A stretch of 64,000 nt of DNA from Sorex araneus (GCF_027595985.1 NC_073307.1:44804594-44868593); one strand, 5' to 3'; counted from the first letter of the stretch, positions 25,809 to 41,832 are shown. Numbers and translations are program-made. Notes: generated by a model not told the origin, from the sequence alone.

Positions 25809-26919
25809 CACTATTCTCTTTTTAGAAATAATTTTCCCATTCATTTGACAAAATTTATCTCAGAGATATTTACTTATTCATATACCCATTTCGTAGTGCA
25901 CCCATGGGGGATTCTTAGCAAGGAGTCAGGGAGAATAAATTGGCTAGAGGGCAAGAATGAAAACTAGGAAGAAGTGAGGAATGAAAATGACGAGCATGCA
26001 CATGATCCACTCCTCGGAAAGGTTGATGGGTGAGGAGCTGGGGTGGAGAGAGAGTGTCTAATCCTGAACTCACTGGATTCTTCTCTCTTTTGAGTAGAGA
26101 GTCTAATCCCAGCCTGGGAAGCAGGTTCTGTTGTTATTTGCACTTTGGAGAAGAACAGAGTGAGGAGTCAAGAGCTGTGTGCTTCATGAATGCATAGAGT
26201 CAGCCCCAGGTTTTCTCAGGCTGCAGCCAACCTGCACGTCTGTGGCCAGTGACGCTGCTGTCCTCTGACTCCAGAGCCTGTGTCATGACTGTTAACACTC
26301 TGTTCTACTTGTATAAAGTCTATAGGTTTTCTTTTGGGGAAACGGGTCTATCACATTTATCGTTTTGAGGTTCTTCTGTGACTTTTAATGCTACAGAATT
26401 AGAGGTGCCTCCAAAATGTTTTTAACCATCTTTTATTGTTGAACATCAAGTTGTTTCTGATTTCAAGATGGAACAAATTCTAACAAAAACTCGTGTGGAA
26501 ATTTCCTCCTGAATGTTCATGTTGATTTTTCCCTACTCCTGAAGTCCCACCCGGTCCCATCAGGGCTAAGCAAAATATCTCTCTAATCTTCCTCAAAGAA
26601 TGATTGAAACTGGTCCCTCACTGTGATATTAAAATGATGTTTCTTTGACTTCTTTTGTATGTTTTTTTATGTTCTTTGCCTATTTTCTACTAGAGTGTTA
26701 ATACATTTTCCTGTTTCATTATTCTGATGTTATTGCTTACATAAAGAATTCTTGTCCCACATATATACATATATATTAGAATATTAAATCTAGTTCTCAT
26801 ATATGCTTTAAACGTTATTCCTATTTTTTAGTTTTTTATAGCATTTTTATATAAAAATATATTTCTAATATCACCAGACCATTAGTCTCTCTATAGTTTC
26901 TGCTTTTGAAGCTATTCTT

Positions 26920-27079
26920 TTTGTGTGCTTTTTTAACGATGCTCAGGGGTTCCTCCTGGCTCTGCACTCAGGAATTACTCCTGGCAGTGCTTGGGGGACC
27001 ATATAGGATGCTGGGAATTGAACCGGGGTCGGCCGCGTGCAAGGCAAATGCCCTACCCGCTGTGCTATCTCTCCAGCCC
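26920..27079 (-). mobile_element. Short-type SINE with 16-17-bp target-site duplication
   Basis: Reverse copy between CTTTTGAAGCTATTCTT at 26903-26919 and 27080-27096. Slightly shortened at the tail end. Confidence 0.92.
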
Positions 27080-27227
27080 CTTTTGAAGCTATTCTTAGCA
27101 ATATATTTTTACTTTTAGATTTCAGAAAGTAAGATAGTCAATACTTTGGCTAACGTTATAATTTCATTTTTAACATAATCCAGGTACATAATATATGGTT
27201 GAAAAAAAGTGTAAATAATGTGATAAT

Positions 27228-27475
27228 AATGTAGCACTGTAGCACTTGTAGCACTGTCATCCCATTGTTCATCAATTTTCTCGAGCAGGCACAAGTAACG
27301 TCTCCACTGTGAGACTTGTTGCTACTGTTTTTGGCATATTGAATACGCCATGGGGAACTTGCCAGGCTCTTCTATGCAGGTGGGATACTCTCGGTACTTG
27401 CCGGGCTCTCTGAAAGGGATGAAGGAATCAAACCCAGGTTGGCCACATGCAAAGCAAACGCCCTACTCCCGGGTA
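27228..27475 (-). mobile_element. Long-type shrew SINE
   Basis: Reverse copy with GTAGCACTGTCATCCCATTG, TTTGGCATATTGAATACGCC and GCAAAGCAAACGCCCTAC. Confidence 0.88.
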
Positions 27476-27514
27476 GGGGTAGGTGATAATAATGACTTTT
27501 AAATTCAGTTATTA

Positions 27515-27689
27515 AAGACTTTTTTTTCTTTTTGGGTCATGCCCAGCAATGCACAAGGTTACTCCTGGCTTTGCACTCAGGAGTTACTCCTGGCAATGCT
27601 CAGAGGACCATATGGGATGCTGGGAATCAAACTCAGGTCAGCTGCGTGCAAGGCAAACGCCCTACCTGCTGTACTATTGCTCCAGCCCC
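27515..27689 (-). mobile_element. Short-type SINE
   Basis: Reverse full-length copy: CTTTTTGGGTCATGCCCAGC to GCTGTACTATTGCTCCAGCCCC. Confidence 0.92.
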
Positions 27690-27989
27690 TAAAGCATTCT
27701 TTTTGATAAAATGTACTAAATAAGTCTTTCCATACTGAATTGAAATATCTTTATCATAAATACTTTATGTACTAGCTACCTAAAACTCTGTGGGTTTTAA
27801 ATCTTAATTATCATAATTTTATAACATTTAATATATGGCACCTAAGTATATTTTCCAGAAAATTTTCATTATTCATACATCTTGTTTAGATTAAATTTGG
27901 AATTTTTTTAAGTTTTATAAAAAAATTTTATTGCATTAAGTTTATAGATTATATTTGGAGCAACTTCTTTCTGTCATGACCAGAATGTT

Positions 27990-28160
27990 TTGGTTCTTGT
28001 TTTGTTTGGGTGCAGCACACAGTGTACTCAGGGCTTACTCCTGTTCTGTGCTCAGGGATTATTCCTGGCAGGACTCGGAGGGATATGGAGTAGTAGGGAT
28101 TAAACTTGGGTCAACCATATGCCAGCTAGGTATCCTACTTGCTGTACTATCTCTTGTACA
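27990..28160 (-). mobile_element. Short-type SINE, diverged
   Basis: GTGCAGCACACAGTGTACTC, CTCAGGGATTATTCCTGGCA, CTTGCTGTACTATCTCTTG. Confidence 0.7.
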
Positions 28161-28204
28161 ACAACTAGCCTCCTGTCTAGTTGTTGGGCTTTTAAAAAAT
28201 TTTA

Positions 28205-28394
28205 CTTAAATTTTAATTTTTTTAATCGAATTACTGTGAGATGGACTCTTACAAAACTGTTCATGATTAGGTTTAAGTCATACAGTGTTCCAACACCCAT
28301 CTCTCTACCAGTGTAGATTTCCCAGCACCAGTGTCCCCAGTTTCCCTGCCATAACTTCCCACCTTACCCCCAGCCTGCCTCAAGTCAATGGCAG

Positions 28395-28441
<47 letters not shown>

Positions 28442-28960
28442 GCTCGCTCTCTTTTGCTCTCTCTCTTGCTCTCTCTCTTTCTCTCTCACTCATAATCGCT
28501 CTCTTTCTCTCTCCTTTTGTGCATTGTGGTTTGCAATACAGATACTGAAAGGTTGTCATGTATATCCCTTTATCTACTTTTAACACAGCTCTTGTCCAGC
28601 GGGATCAGGTCCAGCTACTAGTGCCTTCTCTATCCTACCTACCCTCCTCCCCACACACTTGTGGTAGATTCCAACTATTGACCAGTCCTCTTAGTGCCTG
28701 TTTTCCCTGGCCGTGTACATTAGTCTTCTATTATATATATATATTTATTTATTTATTTGTATGCCACAAATGAATGAGGTCATTCTATATCTGTCCATCT
28801 TCTTCTGACTTATTTCACTCAGCGTTAGACTCTCCACGTCCATCCATTTATAAGCAAATTTCATGACTTCATTTTTCCTAACCACTGTGTAGTATTTTAC
28901 TGTGTAGATATACCATAGTTTCTTTATGCATTCATCTCTTCTCTTGCCCCGTTGTTTTAA
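28205..28960 (-). mobile_element. L1 3' end with internal (CT)n expansion
   Basis: Reverse L1 3' sequence (GAATTACTGTGAGATGGACT, CCAACACCCATCTCTCTACC, CCACTGTGTAGTATTTTACT). The CTCTCTTT position in other copies has expanded here to a CT-rich tract at 28398-28520. Confidence 0.8.
28398..28440. repeat. (CT)n microsatellite
   Basis: About 20 CT units inside an L1 3' end, followed by imperfect CT-rich sequence to about 28520. Confidence 0.95.
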
Positions 28961-29309
28961 AATCTGAAGACCAAGCAATGGTAATTTAAAGCATTATTAG
29001 AACATGGCTCAGCTTGTTACTGATTAGATAAATGTCCATTTAAGCTTCACTGAACGATGAAGGAGCATGATATTCTCACTAGACTGACAAACACAGAAGG
29101 TAAGTTAATGCCAAGTACGTAGTAGAAAATAGGACTCAGATATTGTTGCTCTCTGCTAATCCATACAGCTTTTTCACATATAGTTGGGCATTAGCTAGTA
29201 TCCATGGAGACATACATCTTATTTCTACTAGTACTGTTCCAGGAATGAACTTACAGAAGTCTGGACCTACAGTCTGTTCATTGTGGTTTGCAATACAGAT
29301 ACTGTTCCA

Positions 29310-29700
29310 TATACAGAATGTTCCCAAGTACGTTATTCATAATATTCCCCAATTGGAAACATCCCAAATGACTCAATAATAGGATAAACAGGTAAATCAT
29401 AGTGTATTCCTGTCATATCAAATGTGAGCAAACTATGTTGCCGTAACTTGGATGACTCTCACAGGCATAATATTGAACAAGAAAAGCAAGACACCAAAGA
29501 ACACAAGGAGCAGAATATTACATTGTGTTTCATATGTATGCATATATATACCTATCCACATAATGTTTGATGTACATGCACACATAAACCTAATATTGTT
29601 ACCTATATGGCCCTGAAAATGCATAAAAATCTGTATTAAAAATGAAAGAAAATTGCTAACATAAAATTTAGAACATTGGCTATTTCTGTGGTTGCCAAAG
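29310..29700 (+). mobile_element. Old L1 fragment (probable)
   Basis: Words such as CATAATATTCCCCAATTGGAAAC, AATAGGATAAACAGGTAAAT, GGATGACTCTCACAGGCATA and GGCTATTTCTGTGGTTGCC resemble an ancient L1 3' region. Limits uncertain. Confidence 0.5.
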
Positions 29701-29707
29701 GGCAAGA

Positions 29708-29708
<1 letters not shown>

Positions 29709-29746
<38 letters not shown>
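29709..29746. repeat. (TG)n microsatellite
   Basis: About 18 uninterrupted TG units. Confidence 0.96.
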
Positions 29747-29749
<3 letters not shown>

Positions 29750-29787
29750 GGAAGTATAAGACATACATTTAAAAATAGTAAATGGGG

Positions 29788-29945
29788 GCATGTGACAGTA
29801 CAGAGGGTAGGACGCTTACCTTGTACCTGTTTGACCTGGGTTCAATCCTTGGCACTCCATACAGTCCTCCATGCCCTACCAGGAGTGATTCCTGAATGCA
29901 GAGCCAGAAGGAAGCCCTGAGCACTTTATCCCCAAACAATGCCCC
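29788..29945 (+). mobile_element. Short-type SINE, diverged
   Basis: GTGACAGTACAGAGGGTAGG head, GACCTGGGTTCAATCCTTGG, CAGGAGTGATTCCTGAATGC. Confidence 0.8.
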
Positions 29946-31134
29946 TCAAGCAAAAATATAATAAAATAATGTATTAAATGTAATTAAACATATTACATTT
30001 GTTTGTAACTACTTGTGTTAAGTGTTCCTTTCTAGTTTTCCAAATGCAGACAGAGAAATACATTTAAAATAAAACCAAGAACTCAGTGGTGCTAGGAAGG
30101 ACTCAGTCTTTGTCCAGCTCCAAGTGTGTCTGCAGGCTGGAGCATCCCGGAAGAGTGGACAGAGCTGGCACGCATATCTCCCTACTCTGGAAAGGGAGCG
30201 CTTTCAGGCTTTCCGAGGATTACCCATCCATCACGCTTCTGTATGTTGAGGTGTACGTTTTCCTAATGTTCTCCCCACATTTCTCAGTCTGTCACTCATG
30301 GCTGGGCTTCATGCTCTGCAAAAAGCAGAAGAGGATATAAAGGAAGACTCACAAACAGCAGGGGCAAAGAGGACAGAACACACCTTTGATCATGTCCGAT
30401 GTTTCTTGGCACGATGGTTTTTGCTTATCCCTCAAGTTTTCTGCAGCGTCTCTGAAGTGCAGGTCTGTCGCCTGTCACCTGGGCACCCCTTGAGGTGATT
30501 TGCTCTGAGACGCTGACAAGAGAACAATGAAATATAGTCCTTTCCATCCAGTGCCTGGGGGCCCCCCCGGCGTGCAGAACCAGTGTCTCCGGGATTGTGT
30601 GGCGTGCTGTGTGTGCAGAGAGGGGCAGTGAGGCATGAAAGTGAATTCCCTGGGGCGGGAGGCCAGCTTAATGCGACTCCAGCAGCTCCTACAGCCAAGG
30701 TCATGCCTGGGCACCGCCAAGCCAGTGTCCTCTCAGGGTGGATGCTGCTCCCGGATTTTATTGATTGCCCTTGCCCACGGCTGACGTTGTACTGCTAAGT
30801 GGCCCGGGGCAATTGTGTAGAGCACCCGATTAGGAGCAAATCTGACACTGTGGATGTTCACCTCTCTAGAAGATTGCCTAATTATTTATTATTATTTTTT
30901 AGTACTTTTTAAATACCCAATGCGATGCTGACCCTTTGTGTTCTCATGTTTAATTTCTCTCCTCTGTAGTGTTGGCCCTCTTATTGTTCTGATTTTGCTC
31001 AGGAGTGTTCGATTTGTTCAAGAGGATAGTAAAGATGAAGGCAGGATCTGAACATAAAATGTTAACGATTGCAACCACTGCTTAGTTGCAACGAATGGTT
31101 GTGCTGTTATTCCAAAGAGGGGAAACAAGTGTCG

Positions 31135-31880
31135 AAGAGGATGTGAGGGGAGTGATGGTAGCAATGTAAACTGGTACAGCTGCTATGGAAAGCAGAATAG
31201 AAATTTCTTTGAAACTTGAAAATCTCGAAGCTGAGAGAGCTCAGGGGTGAAGTTACTTGCCTTGCATGCAGCCACCTTGGGTTCAATCCCAGGACGGCCC
31301 CCTGGACACTGCCAGAAGTGATCTCTCAGTAAGCCATGGGCACAGTCAAGTATGACTCCCAAACCAAAAAAGAAATGCAATTAAAACATAAAAGATCCAT
31401 ATCACCCAATTTCCCCACTTCTGGGTATTCTTGGGAAAGAAAAAATTCTACCAATTCCAAAGATATGTGTACTCCCCTGTTCATTTGCCAAAGCTGGAAA
31501 TATCCTAAGTGCCCCTATACTGATGAAAAAGTAAAGACAGGGTTAATGGACACAATAGAACACTGCTATTTTTTTAAATGATGAAACCCTGCCATTTGCG
31601 ATAGTCAGGATAGGCTTACAAAGTATGTTCAGTGAAACAAGTCAGCAGGAGAAAGATAAGCAGTTTATGATTTCACTCATTTGGAAAATAAAGAAATACA
31701 ACGGATGAACTAAGTTAAAAACCAAAGTAAACTTTCAAACTCTGAGACCAAATTAGTGGTTGCCAGAAGTGAAGTGGGTAGGTAAACTGGGTTCAGGGGA
31801 ACACCTGTATGGTAAAGGGTGCCTTTGGGCTTTTGATGATGTATCGATCACATTGCATGTTCGTTTGTGATGATGTACAA
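31135..31880 (+). mobile_element. Old L1 fragment split by a SINE
   Basis: Decayed ORF2 3' text (AATGTAAACTGGTACAGCTGC, CCAATTTCCCCACTTCTGGG, CAAAGCTGGAAATATCCTAAGTG, GATTTCACTCATTTGGAAAATAAAG, TTAGTGGTTGCCAGAAG). A SINE is inserted at about 31228-31372. Confidence 0.65.
31228..31372 (+). mobile_element. Short-type SINE inside old L1
   Basis: GCTGAGAGAGCTCAGGGGTG head variant, CTTGGGTTCAATCCCAGGAC, ending CCCAAACCAAAAAAG. Confidence 0.75.
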
Positions 31881-32723
31881 TGAAAACTTAGTATTATAAT
31901 GCAATGTCAGTTCGATAACTGTTGAATCAATTCTGTACTGATCTTTCATTTAACAAATTTCTGACAGCTCACTGAATGCCAGGTCCAGTTCTGGGACACT
32001 AAGTAGACTTGGTAAAGGCTACTTTACCTAAGACCAGTTGGCAGTTAGCACTGTTGTAGGGAAAGTAGGTAGAAGGTTCGCATATATGTGGTCGTGCTTG
32101 GTCCAAGCTTGGAGAGTGTATACAAGATGTCAAGCCGGGGGGTGAAAAAGACTGTGCCTCTCTTCCCTTGCAGGCTGTGCTATTAACAGAGTTGCACAGT
32201 GTAAACTCCACAGCTGGAAAAACCTGGTGTTTCCCTGAACGTCTCTCTCCCGCCCATCCCTCACTCTGTAGGAGGCTGAACATCTGCTCTGGCCTCTTCC
32301 AGACGGATGAGAGGGAGAGTCACTCCAAGGTAGAAATCACACAATTCAGAGCACACATTGCAACCACACATTTAGGCCCTGCAGCTCAATGCTCCCCAAT
32401 CAAGAAAGCAAATAACTTCTCCTCGAGCTTTGTGATTTTGAGAGTCGGTCAGACATTCAAGGCCTGATAGGATCTGATTGCTGGCCGTCCGTGTCTAAAT
32501 AAGGATTTGTCTCTCAAGGCCTGCGCTTGCCTGTTTGTGTTGGTACACAAATGAGGCCGCTCAGAGAAATAGAAAATTAGAGATTTCTGCCTGCTGTGAG
32601 CAAACTAGCATTGGATGATAAACATCCATTAAAGATTTTATGCCCTGCAACCCCATTTACATAGTGTTCGTGACCTTACACTGAGGAATATAGATTTGCT
32701 AGTGTCTCCGGAAATTAAAATGA

Positions 32724-32957
<234 letters not shown>

Positions 32958-33384
32958 TAAAAATCAAGTAGTTTATTTGAGAGGTGCAAACAACTATGTC
33001 ATGTGATAACACCCCTTAGGATTTTTTTGCATGGATTAATTCCCATCTTACATCTTGGTCCAAGCATATTAGCATTAAATGATGCAGATAAAATAAAATA
33101 AATAATATGAGCATGATTATCTTCGGGGGAGGGAGGAATTAATACCCTTATGAAATATCTTGTATCCGTATATTTGCTTGTATAAAGAAAATCATTTAAC
33201 ATTTACAGTACTGGACTCTAATTCAGACACATGTCCCCTAAGAGAGTGTGAATTATTAATTCAACACTTCCTGTCCTGTCTTGCTGGATTCCTGGCTGTC
33301 ATTTGGCTCCTGGGTTCTGGGTTCAGGGGCAAAGTAATATAGTTTTCTTTTTAAGGGAAATATTTCTTTTTCTTCTTCTTTTTT

Positions 33385-34200
33385 AACAGTGGGTTTCTGG
33401 TGATTTTCTTTTAAAAATCCCTTTGAAATGAATATTTGTGCTTTTGGTATACTCCATTACTGCACTATATCTATCACCAATAACCAATATCCCTAATCCA
33501 TTATCCCTGGGTCCCTTCCCAGACACTCCCACCCCCTCCTAGGTGAACTCAGTTCCATTGACAAGGGTCATTTTCACTGGATAATTTTCATCCCCTTGCT
33601 TAATATTTTATGTATATTACATATGAGTGAGATCATTCAGTGTTTTTGTCTCTCTCTGATTAATTTCACTACCATTCTTTAGTCCCATCCAAATTTTAAC
33701 AAATTGCAAGATTTTACCTTTTCTTATGCTGAGCAGTGTTCCGTATTTTCATTTTGTACTCACCTGTGGTTGGTCACTATGCTCTTGGCCTATGTTGGTG
33801 CTTTTGAATCACACTACAATAAACATTGGTGTGTATTTTTGTGTTCTTGAAATAGACACCAAACAGTAGAATTACTAGATCATGTAAGAGTTCTGTTTTC
33901 TTTCCCTTTTTCTTTCTTCCCCCAATTTTTTGGGAGTTCTATTTTCAATTTTTGCTTTTGAGAAATCTTCATCTAGCATAAGGAACTATCTCTTTTTCCA
34001 TCATTTCAAAATTGGCTTTTATTGAGGTATCACTGTTTACAATAGTAAACTATCAAATATATAAATATATACCATTAAACTATAAAATAATTGTTATTTA
34101 TATTTTCAGTGCTACTATTCTATGCCCATCTCCCTCCACCACAATCCTAAGGTTCCTTCCCCTTCTTTTAACCTCTTCCACTAACCATTTTAGCAAACAT
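33385..34200 (-). mobile_element. Old L1 fragment(s)
   Basis: Reverse L1-like text: ATGTATATTACATATGAGTGAGATC, CCATCCAAATTTTAACAAATTGC, CACTACAATAAACATTGG, and a second piece with TTTATTGAGGTATCACTGTTTAC near 34015. Probably ancient L1M-type. Confidence 0.55.
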
Positions 34201-34264
34201 GTCTTAGGGGTTGTTTTCATTGAGGATTGTTGTTGAAGGACTATTTCTTGTTTTTTGTTTTATT

Positions 34265-34435
34265 TTGTTTTATTTTGGACCACACCCAGCCATGCTCAGG
34301 AATTACTCCTGGCTTGGAGCTCAGGAATTGCTCCCGGTGATTTTGGGGGACCGTAAGAGATATCAGGGATCTAACCTGGGTCAGTTGTGTGGAAAGCAAG
34401 CACCCTACTCAACGTATCATTGCTTCTGCCTTGAA
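34265..34435 (-). mobile_element. Short-type SINE, diverged
   Basis: GGACCACACCCAGCCATGCT, CTCAGGAATTGCTCCCGGTG, CGTATCATTGCTTCTGCC. Confidence 0.82.
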
Positions 34436-35006
34436 AGAAACATTTCTTAGATGAAGAAAATGCCTGGGAAGAATCTTGCTGAGGAAAAATGTTTTCCCCT
34501 CTCATGTTATTTTCTCTTCCTGGTAATTCCCTGTGATCTGATATATTATCGTTGTTGGATTCATTTTTCTAAAGCAGAGGTCTCACTTTTTATGTTTTAA
34601 AATATCAGTGTTCCCCCAATACTCATAGTCACATGAATATGTTATTTTTATTTTAGCAAAAGTAAATTTATGCTTTGCCTTTCTGTTGTGACTTTTTTTC
34701 AGTGAATAAAATAAAATAAAATAAAATGCAGAACTTTTTTTTATATAACCCTAAATCTGTTTTTTCTTTTCTTAAAAAAAATCCATTTATAAATGTATTA
34801 CCCTTGCAAATTTTTCTAGGCATATCAATTTTTATATGATTACCTCTTCTGTATTATTAGTTTGTAAACCATCAAAGGTGAAGTTTACATGAGAACACGA
34901 CTAATGAGAACAAATAGAAAAGGAGTTGCTGCAAATCCATGTTGACATGTTCTAGGAGAGAACCCAACAGGAGGTTGCCTGTAATTTTGTTTCAAAATAT
35001 AGCTAA

Positions 35007-35186
35007 TCTGGGGCTGGAGCAATAGCACAGTGGGTAGGGCGTTTGCCTTGCCTGCAGCCAACCCAGGTTCAATTCCCAGCATCCCATATGGTCCCTCGAA
35101 CATTGCTGGGAGTAATTCCTGAGTGCATGAGCCAGGAGTAACCCCTGAGCATCGCTGGATGTGACCCAAAAAACAAACAAACAAAC
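35007..35186 (+). mobile_element. Short-type SINE with 13-bp target-site duplication
   Basis: Full forward copy between AAAATATAGCTAA at 34994-35006 and 35187-35199; tail (AAAC)n. Confidence 0.94.
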
Positions 35187-36104
35187 AAAATATAGCTAAC
35201 TTGAAGCAATCAAATGCCAACATATAATTGCAAGAATTGCTACAACTAAACTACTGAGGATGGGTGCTAAACAATAATTCCTTTTCTTTGCTCTTCTTGA
35301 TTTTGAATAACAGAAAAATACATGCCTCAGAGGCAAAAGTGCCTGAAAGCATAACCACTGTCCTGTTTCAGTTTTGTTTAGTTTGTGGGATCGCTCCCTC
35401 CCACATTCGAAGCATGCACTCTGTATGAGTTACCTCTCAGCCCCAACTCTGACATTCTTGATAGATTTGTCCTTAGCTGTTCGTTATTTTTGCTTGATCA
35501 TCTCTCTGCTTCCCCACTGCCATTGCCATTATAAATTAGGCAAGGACCATATATTAATTCTATATTACCCATAAATCCAACATTATGATAGGGACATAGA
35601 CTTTTGCACTAATTGTACAACTTTAACTTTGGATTTTGTACTCCTCAAATATGACCATAATGACAATACCTCATTTTCTCCCAGCTTACATTTCAATATC
35701 TCTATCCTGCTTGTTCTTTAAGTTCTCACTCTCATCTATGCTACCCTAGTATTATTTGCGAAGACTGATATTGCATGCCATTATTTTCATTAGAGTATAT
35801 GTATAGTTCATTGGTTTAAGTGTGTGTGTGTGTATATGTGTATGTGTATAGTTCTATATGAATACCGATGATTTCTTTATGTAGATAATAGGGTCCACTA
35901 ACAGAAAAATCACTTCTGTCTTGTCATCACTTCTCAAACACCCAGCAGAATACTGGAACATAGAAGGCATTCAATCAATATTTTCTGAATGAATAAACAC
36001 ATAGCACTTGTCATTGTTTAATTATCACAGATTTTACATTTTAGACCCAGAAAGATAAATTACTATGCAAGGCAATTTGACTGTTTTAAACACATTCACA
36101 GGGT

Positions 36105-36107
36105 ACT

Positions 36108-36149
<42 letters not shown>

Positions 36150-36430
36150 TTCATTATCATCCCGTTGATTGTTGATTTTCTCGAGTGGTCTCAGTTACGT
36201 CTCCATTCGTCCTAGCCCTGAGATTTTAGAAGCCTCTCTTTACTTGTCCTTCCCAACGGTGCCACATTGGAGGCTCTTTCAGGGTCAGGGCAATGAGACC
36301 CATTATTGTTACTGATTTTGGCATATGAATATGCCATGGGAAGCTTGCCAGGCTCTCCCATGCAGGCAGGAAACTCTTGGTAGCTTGCCAGTTCTCGGAG
36401 AGGGAGAACTAGGCTATAAGATGTCGCTTC
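36105..36430 (-). mobile_element. Long-type SINE with extra block and (ATC)n tail
   Basis: Carries the same extra block (CCCTGAGATTTTAGAAGCCT...GGAGGCTCTTTCAGGGTCAG). Its 3' tail, at the left because it is reversed, is expanded into (ATC)n at about 36109-36150. Confidence 0.82.
36109..36150. repeat. (ATC)n microsatellite
   Basis: About 13 ATC units at the tail end of a reversed long-type SINE. Confidence 0.95.
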
Positions 36431-37154
36431 CGGGGTACTTTAAAATATTAAATTTAGTCATATGTCTTCTAAAATAATTGAAAAACACCTGATTTGCCTG
36501 AGGCACCCCTTAGTAAATTTACACAAGTTTGTAAGTCATTTTATATTTTACGATGCCCTAAAAAACTAGGCTTAGAAGCATCAATGAGTTGAAGGGAGAA
36601 GGAATCAGAAGAAAGAGAAAAGCACACGTCTATACAGTGCTGGGAGTCTGAAATGGCCAGACCTGCCCCACTGCAGGGGACATGGGACGCAGCCGGGATG
36701 CAGCCCTGGAGTGGTCCTCGATGTCCTTGCACCGGAAATAGCCAGCATTGAGTCTGAAGATAAGGGACTAGCTCTTCTTTCCTGACACTCCAACACCTGG
36801 GTTCTTTCTACTCGGACCGAGACAAATGTATTAGTGACACTTTATTCAATCTTGAGGGAAGAAAATAAATGGTGGTTATTTTTAGAACTTACACAAAAAA
36901 ATCACGTCTGACCAGTCTCCTCTTTTAAGGGGGTCAGTTCCTCCCACTCAGTGATAGTATCCTGAGTTACTGACCTTGACATACCCTAGGGAGAGCCCGG
37001 CCTTTCTACAGCTCCCTTTATTGAGGTCTAGATCTAGTTTTCTGTTTGCTGTTGAATTTTATACCCCTCCAACCTCCCCCTCTTCAGTAATTTAAAAAGC
37101 ATTTCTCCTATTTGGATATCTTTGTTTGTTTGTTTGTTTGTTTTGATATCTTTA

Positions 37155-37425
37155 GCCTACTTCTCCCTCTGGGAGAAACTGGCAATCTTCTGAGAGTTTC
37201 CTGCCAACATGGGACAGCCTTGCAAGCTCCCCATGGTGTATTCATATGCAAAATCCAGTAACAGGCTGGATCTCATTCCCCTGACCCTGAAGAGCCCCCA
37301 GTGCAACATCCTTAGAAGGGCCCAGTCGAGATAGACTTGTAAGATCTCAGGGAAAGGATGAAATGAGATGTTACTGAGCCCACCCAAGAAATTGGTGATT
37401 AACGGGATTTCGTGATTCGTGATTC
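37155..37425 (+). mobile_element. Long-type SINE with extra internal block
   Basis: Forward copy, 5' truncated: CTTGCAAGCTCCCCATGGTG, then the block CCCTGACCCTGAAGAGCCCC...GTAAGATCTCAGGG, then GAGATGTTACTGAGCCC and AACGGGATTTCGTGATT. Third member of the extra-block group. Confidence 0.78.
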
Positions 37426-38334
37426 TCCTGTTTGTATTCATTGTTCTATGGATAATTTAATTACTTACATAAAGGTGGGGACCATATATTAAGGGGCATG
37501 TTACACCCCTTAAATTTTTTTTTAACAATCTCATGAGTAGTTAACTTTTCAGATGTAGTTGCTTTGTTTTAAGAAGGGAGATAAAATTTTCCACTCAAAA
37601 TGAATGATTTAGTTAAGCCCTCAAATTCGTTTGCCTGCACATTACAAACACTTACTCTCATCATATTACCTTTTAGTTGTGATTTGCAAAAGGGGAAAAA
37701 TTAAACTCTCCATTACTTTCAATTTAGTTGATTAGTCCACATTTATTTAGTATCTCAAGAGAGGTATACATAGGATAAACGCATATATCCAAATTAGCTG
37801 TCTTTTGAGTTAATTTAATTAGGACATTCATTCAATGTTCATTCAATGGACGTGTCATGAAAACGTGCTATGTTCCACGAATGAAATGTGTATATGGTCT
37901 AATGCTTGGATTTAAGCAGTCAACAGATCACATAAAAGACAGAAAATCCTGCCTTAAGGATTCTCTTTTTAAAAAGTCATAGGGAAATTTTTAAAATTTA
38001 GAGAAATCTAATTCTTAGAGAAATTAATATGGTTAGTGACTGCCCTCTGGTGGAAAACTGGGGAAACTATAATACAGCCACCCTTTGCTTTTTCGTCGCC
38101 AAAACTGGTTCTCTCAAAAACCAGAAATACTTCGGCTTCATTATACTCTCATTACCCATTTTGTAGAACCCCATACTATTTATAATTGGAATCAAAATTT
38201 CATAGGACTCTTTCTATTCTGAACTCATTTATTATGATTCAAATTAGTAAGAAGATATATGTATTTTTTAAAAAAGAAATAAGACAAAGAGTTGCTTTAT
38301 AATCAACATTTAAATAACAACTTTTAAAATTCTA

Positions 38335-38545
38335 TTTACTAATTGGAATGCCCTGCCACAGAGGCAGGGTGGGGTGGGGGGGATGGGATTGGAGGGTGGG
38401 AGGGATTCTGGGTTCATTGGTGATGGAGAATGGACACTGGTGGAGGGATGGGCTCCTGAACACTGCATGAGGGAAAAACAAGCACGAAATGTTTGACTCT
38501 GTAACTGTACCCTCACTGTGACTCACTAATTAAAAAAATAAAAAT
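38335..38545 (+). mobile_element. L1 3' end, short
   Basis: GCCCTGCCACAGAGGCAGGG to CTGTAACTGTACCCTCACTGTGACTC and an A-rich tail; forward orientation of the same 3' end as 16823-17411. Confidence 0.8.
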
Positions 38546-38689
38546 AAAAAAATAATAATACCTTAAAGATAAATACATTACATTTTCTAGAGATATTTCC
38601 TTTTTATATTTTGTAGGGGTATATTTTATGTATTATGTTAAATAAACCCCTACAAAGGTAATAAAACCAATTTATTCAGCCCCTCTTCT

Positions 38690-38870
38690 ATTCATAGACA
38701 CTATGGTTATGTTCAGTCTTAAAAACTATATGATGCTGTAGCAAATGGGCATTGCATATTCTTAAAAGTCTTATTTCCAGTATGTCTTTGGTATCCCACA
38801 TTTAGAATTTCTGTGTCAAAGGATGTATGCCTGTACAGTGTTTCCATGTATTTGAAAATTATTTTTCGGA
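38690..38870 (-). mobile_element. Old L1 fragment (probable)
   Basis: CTTCTATTCATAGACACTATGGTTATGTTCAG..., with TGATGCTGTAGCAAATGGGC resembling the decayed reverse L1 at 19700. Low information. Confidence 0.4.
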
Positions 38871-39044
38871 GAGTTTGTATATAACATTCTGTATTCAAAC
38901 AAGCTTTATATGAAAGTTTCTCTTTCTTAAGATTTGAACCATACTGTATTGTAAAAGATCTGCTTAATCTTATCGGTTAGAATAGTAATTCAATATACTT
39001 TTAATTTACATCTTCTTGTCAAAAAAAAAACAAAATATATTATT

Positions 39045-39190
39045 TTGGTTCTATTTTGGGGCAGGGACTGGGGTTTGGGATGGAAACATCTGAAATATGG
39101 TGGTGGGAAGGTGTAATGGTGTGGTGGGATTGATATTTGAATATTAAATATAATTAAATATTGTGAACTACTTTATAAAATAAAAAATTA
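39045..39190 (+). mobile_element. L1-type 3' end, second variant
   Basis: GGGATGGAAACATCTGAAATATGGTGGTGG... to ATATTGTGAACTACTTTATAAAATAAAAAA, the same family as 9655-9800 in the other orientation; ends in an A-rich tail. Confidence 0.6.
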
Positions 39191-39450
39191 CGAAAAAAAT
39201 TATATTTACTGAGAACAGCATTTTATGTAATTAGATCATCTTTTGACACAATTCCACATTGATTCCTCAGAAATAGGTTGTTTTGGCCTAGATGAATGAT
39301 CGACTTTTCTATTTTAGTCTGTGTTTGGTACTTTACTATTTTAGTCTGTGTTTGGTATTTTAAATTATAGGTGTTTGTTATTCTTTAAAAAAATATGGAC
39401 CATCATATCATCTACTCATGTAACAATACATCGATCCTGTGTCCGATTGA

Positions 39451-41832
<2,382 letters not shown>

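Noticed and set aside
36109..36150. Regular short repeats as a CRISPR array
   Set aside because: Simple microsatellite without spacers, in a mammalian genome.
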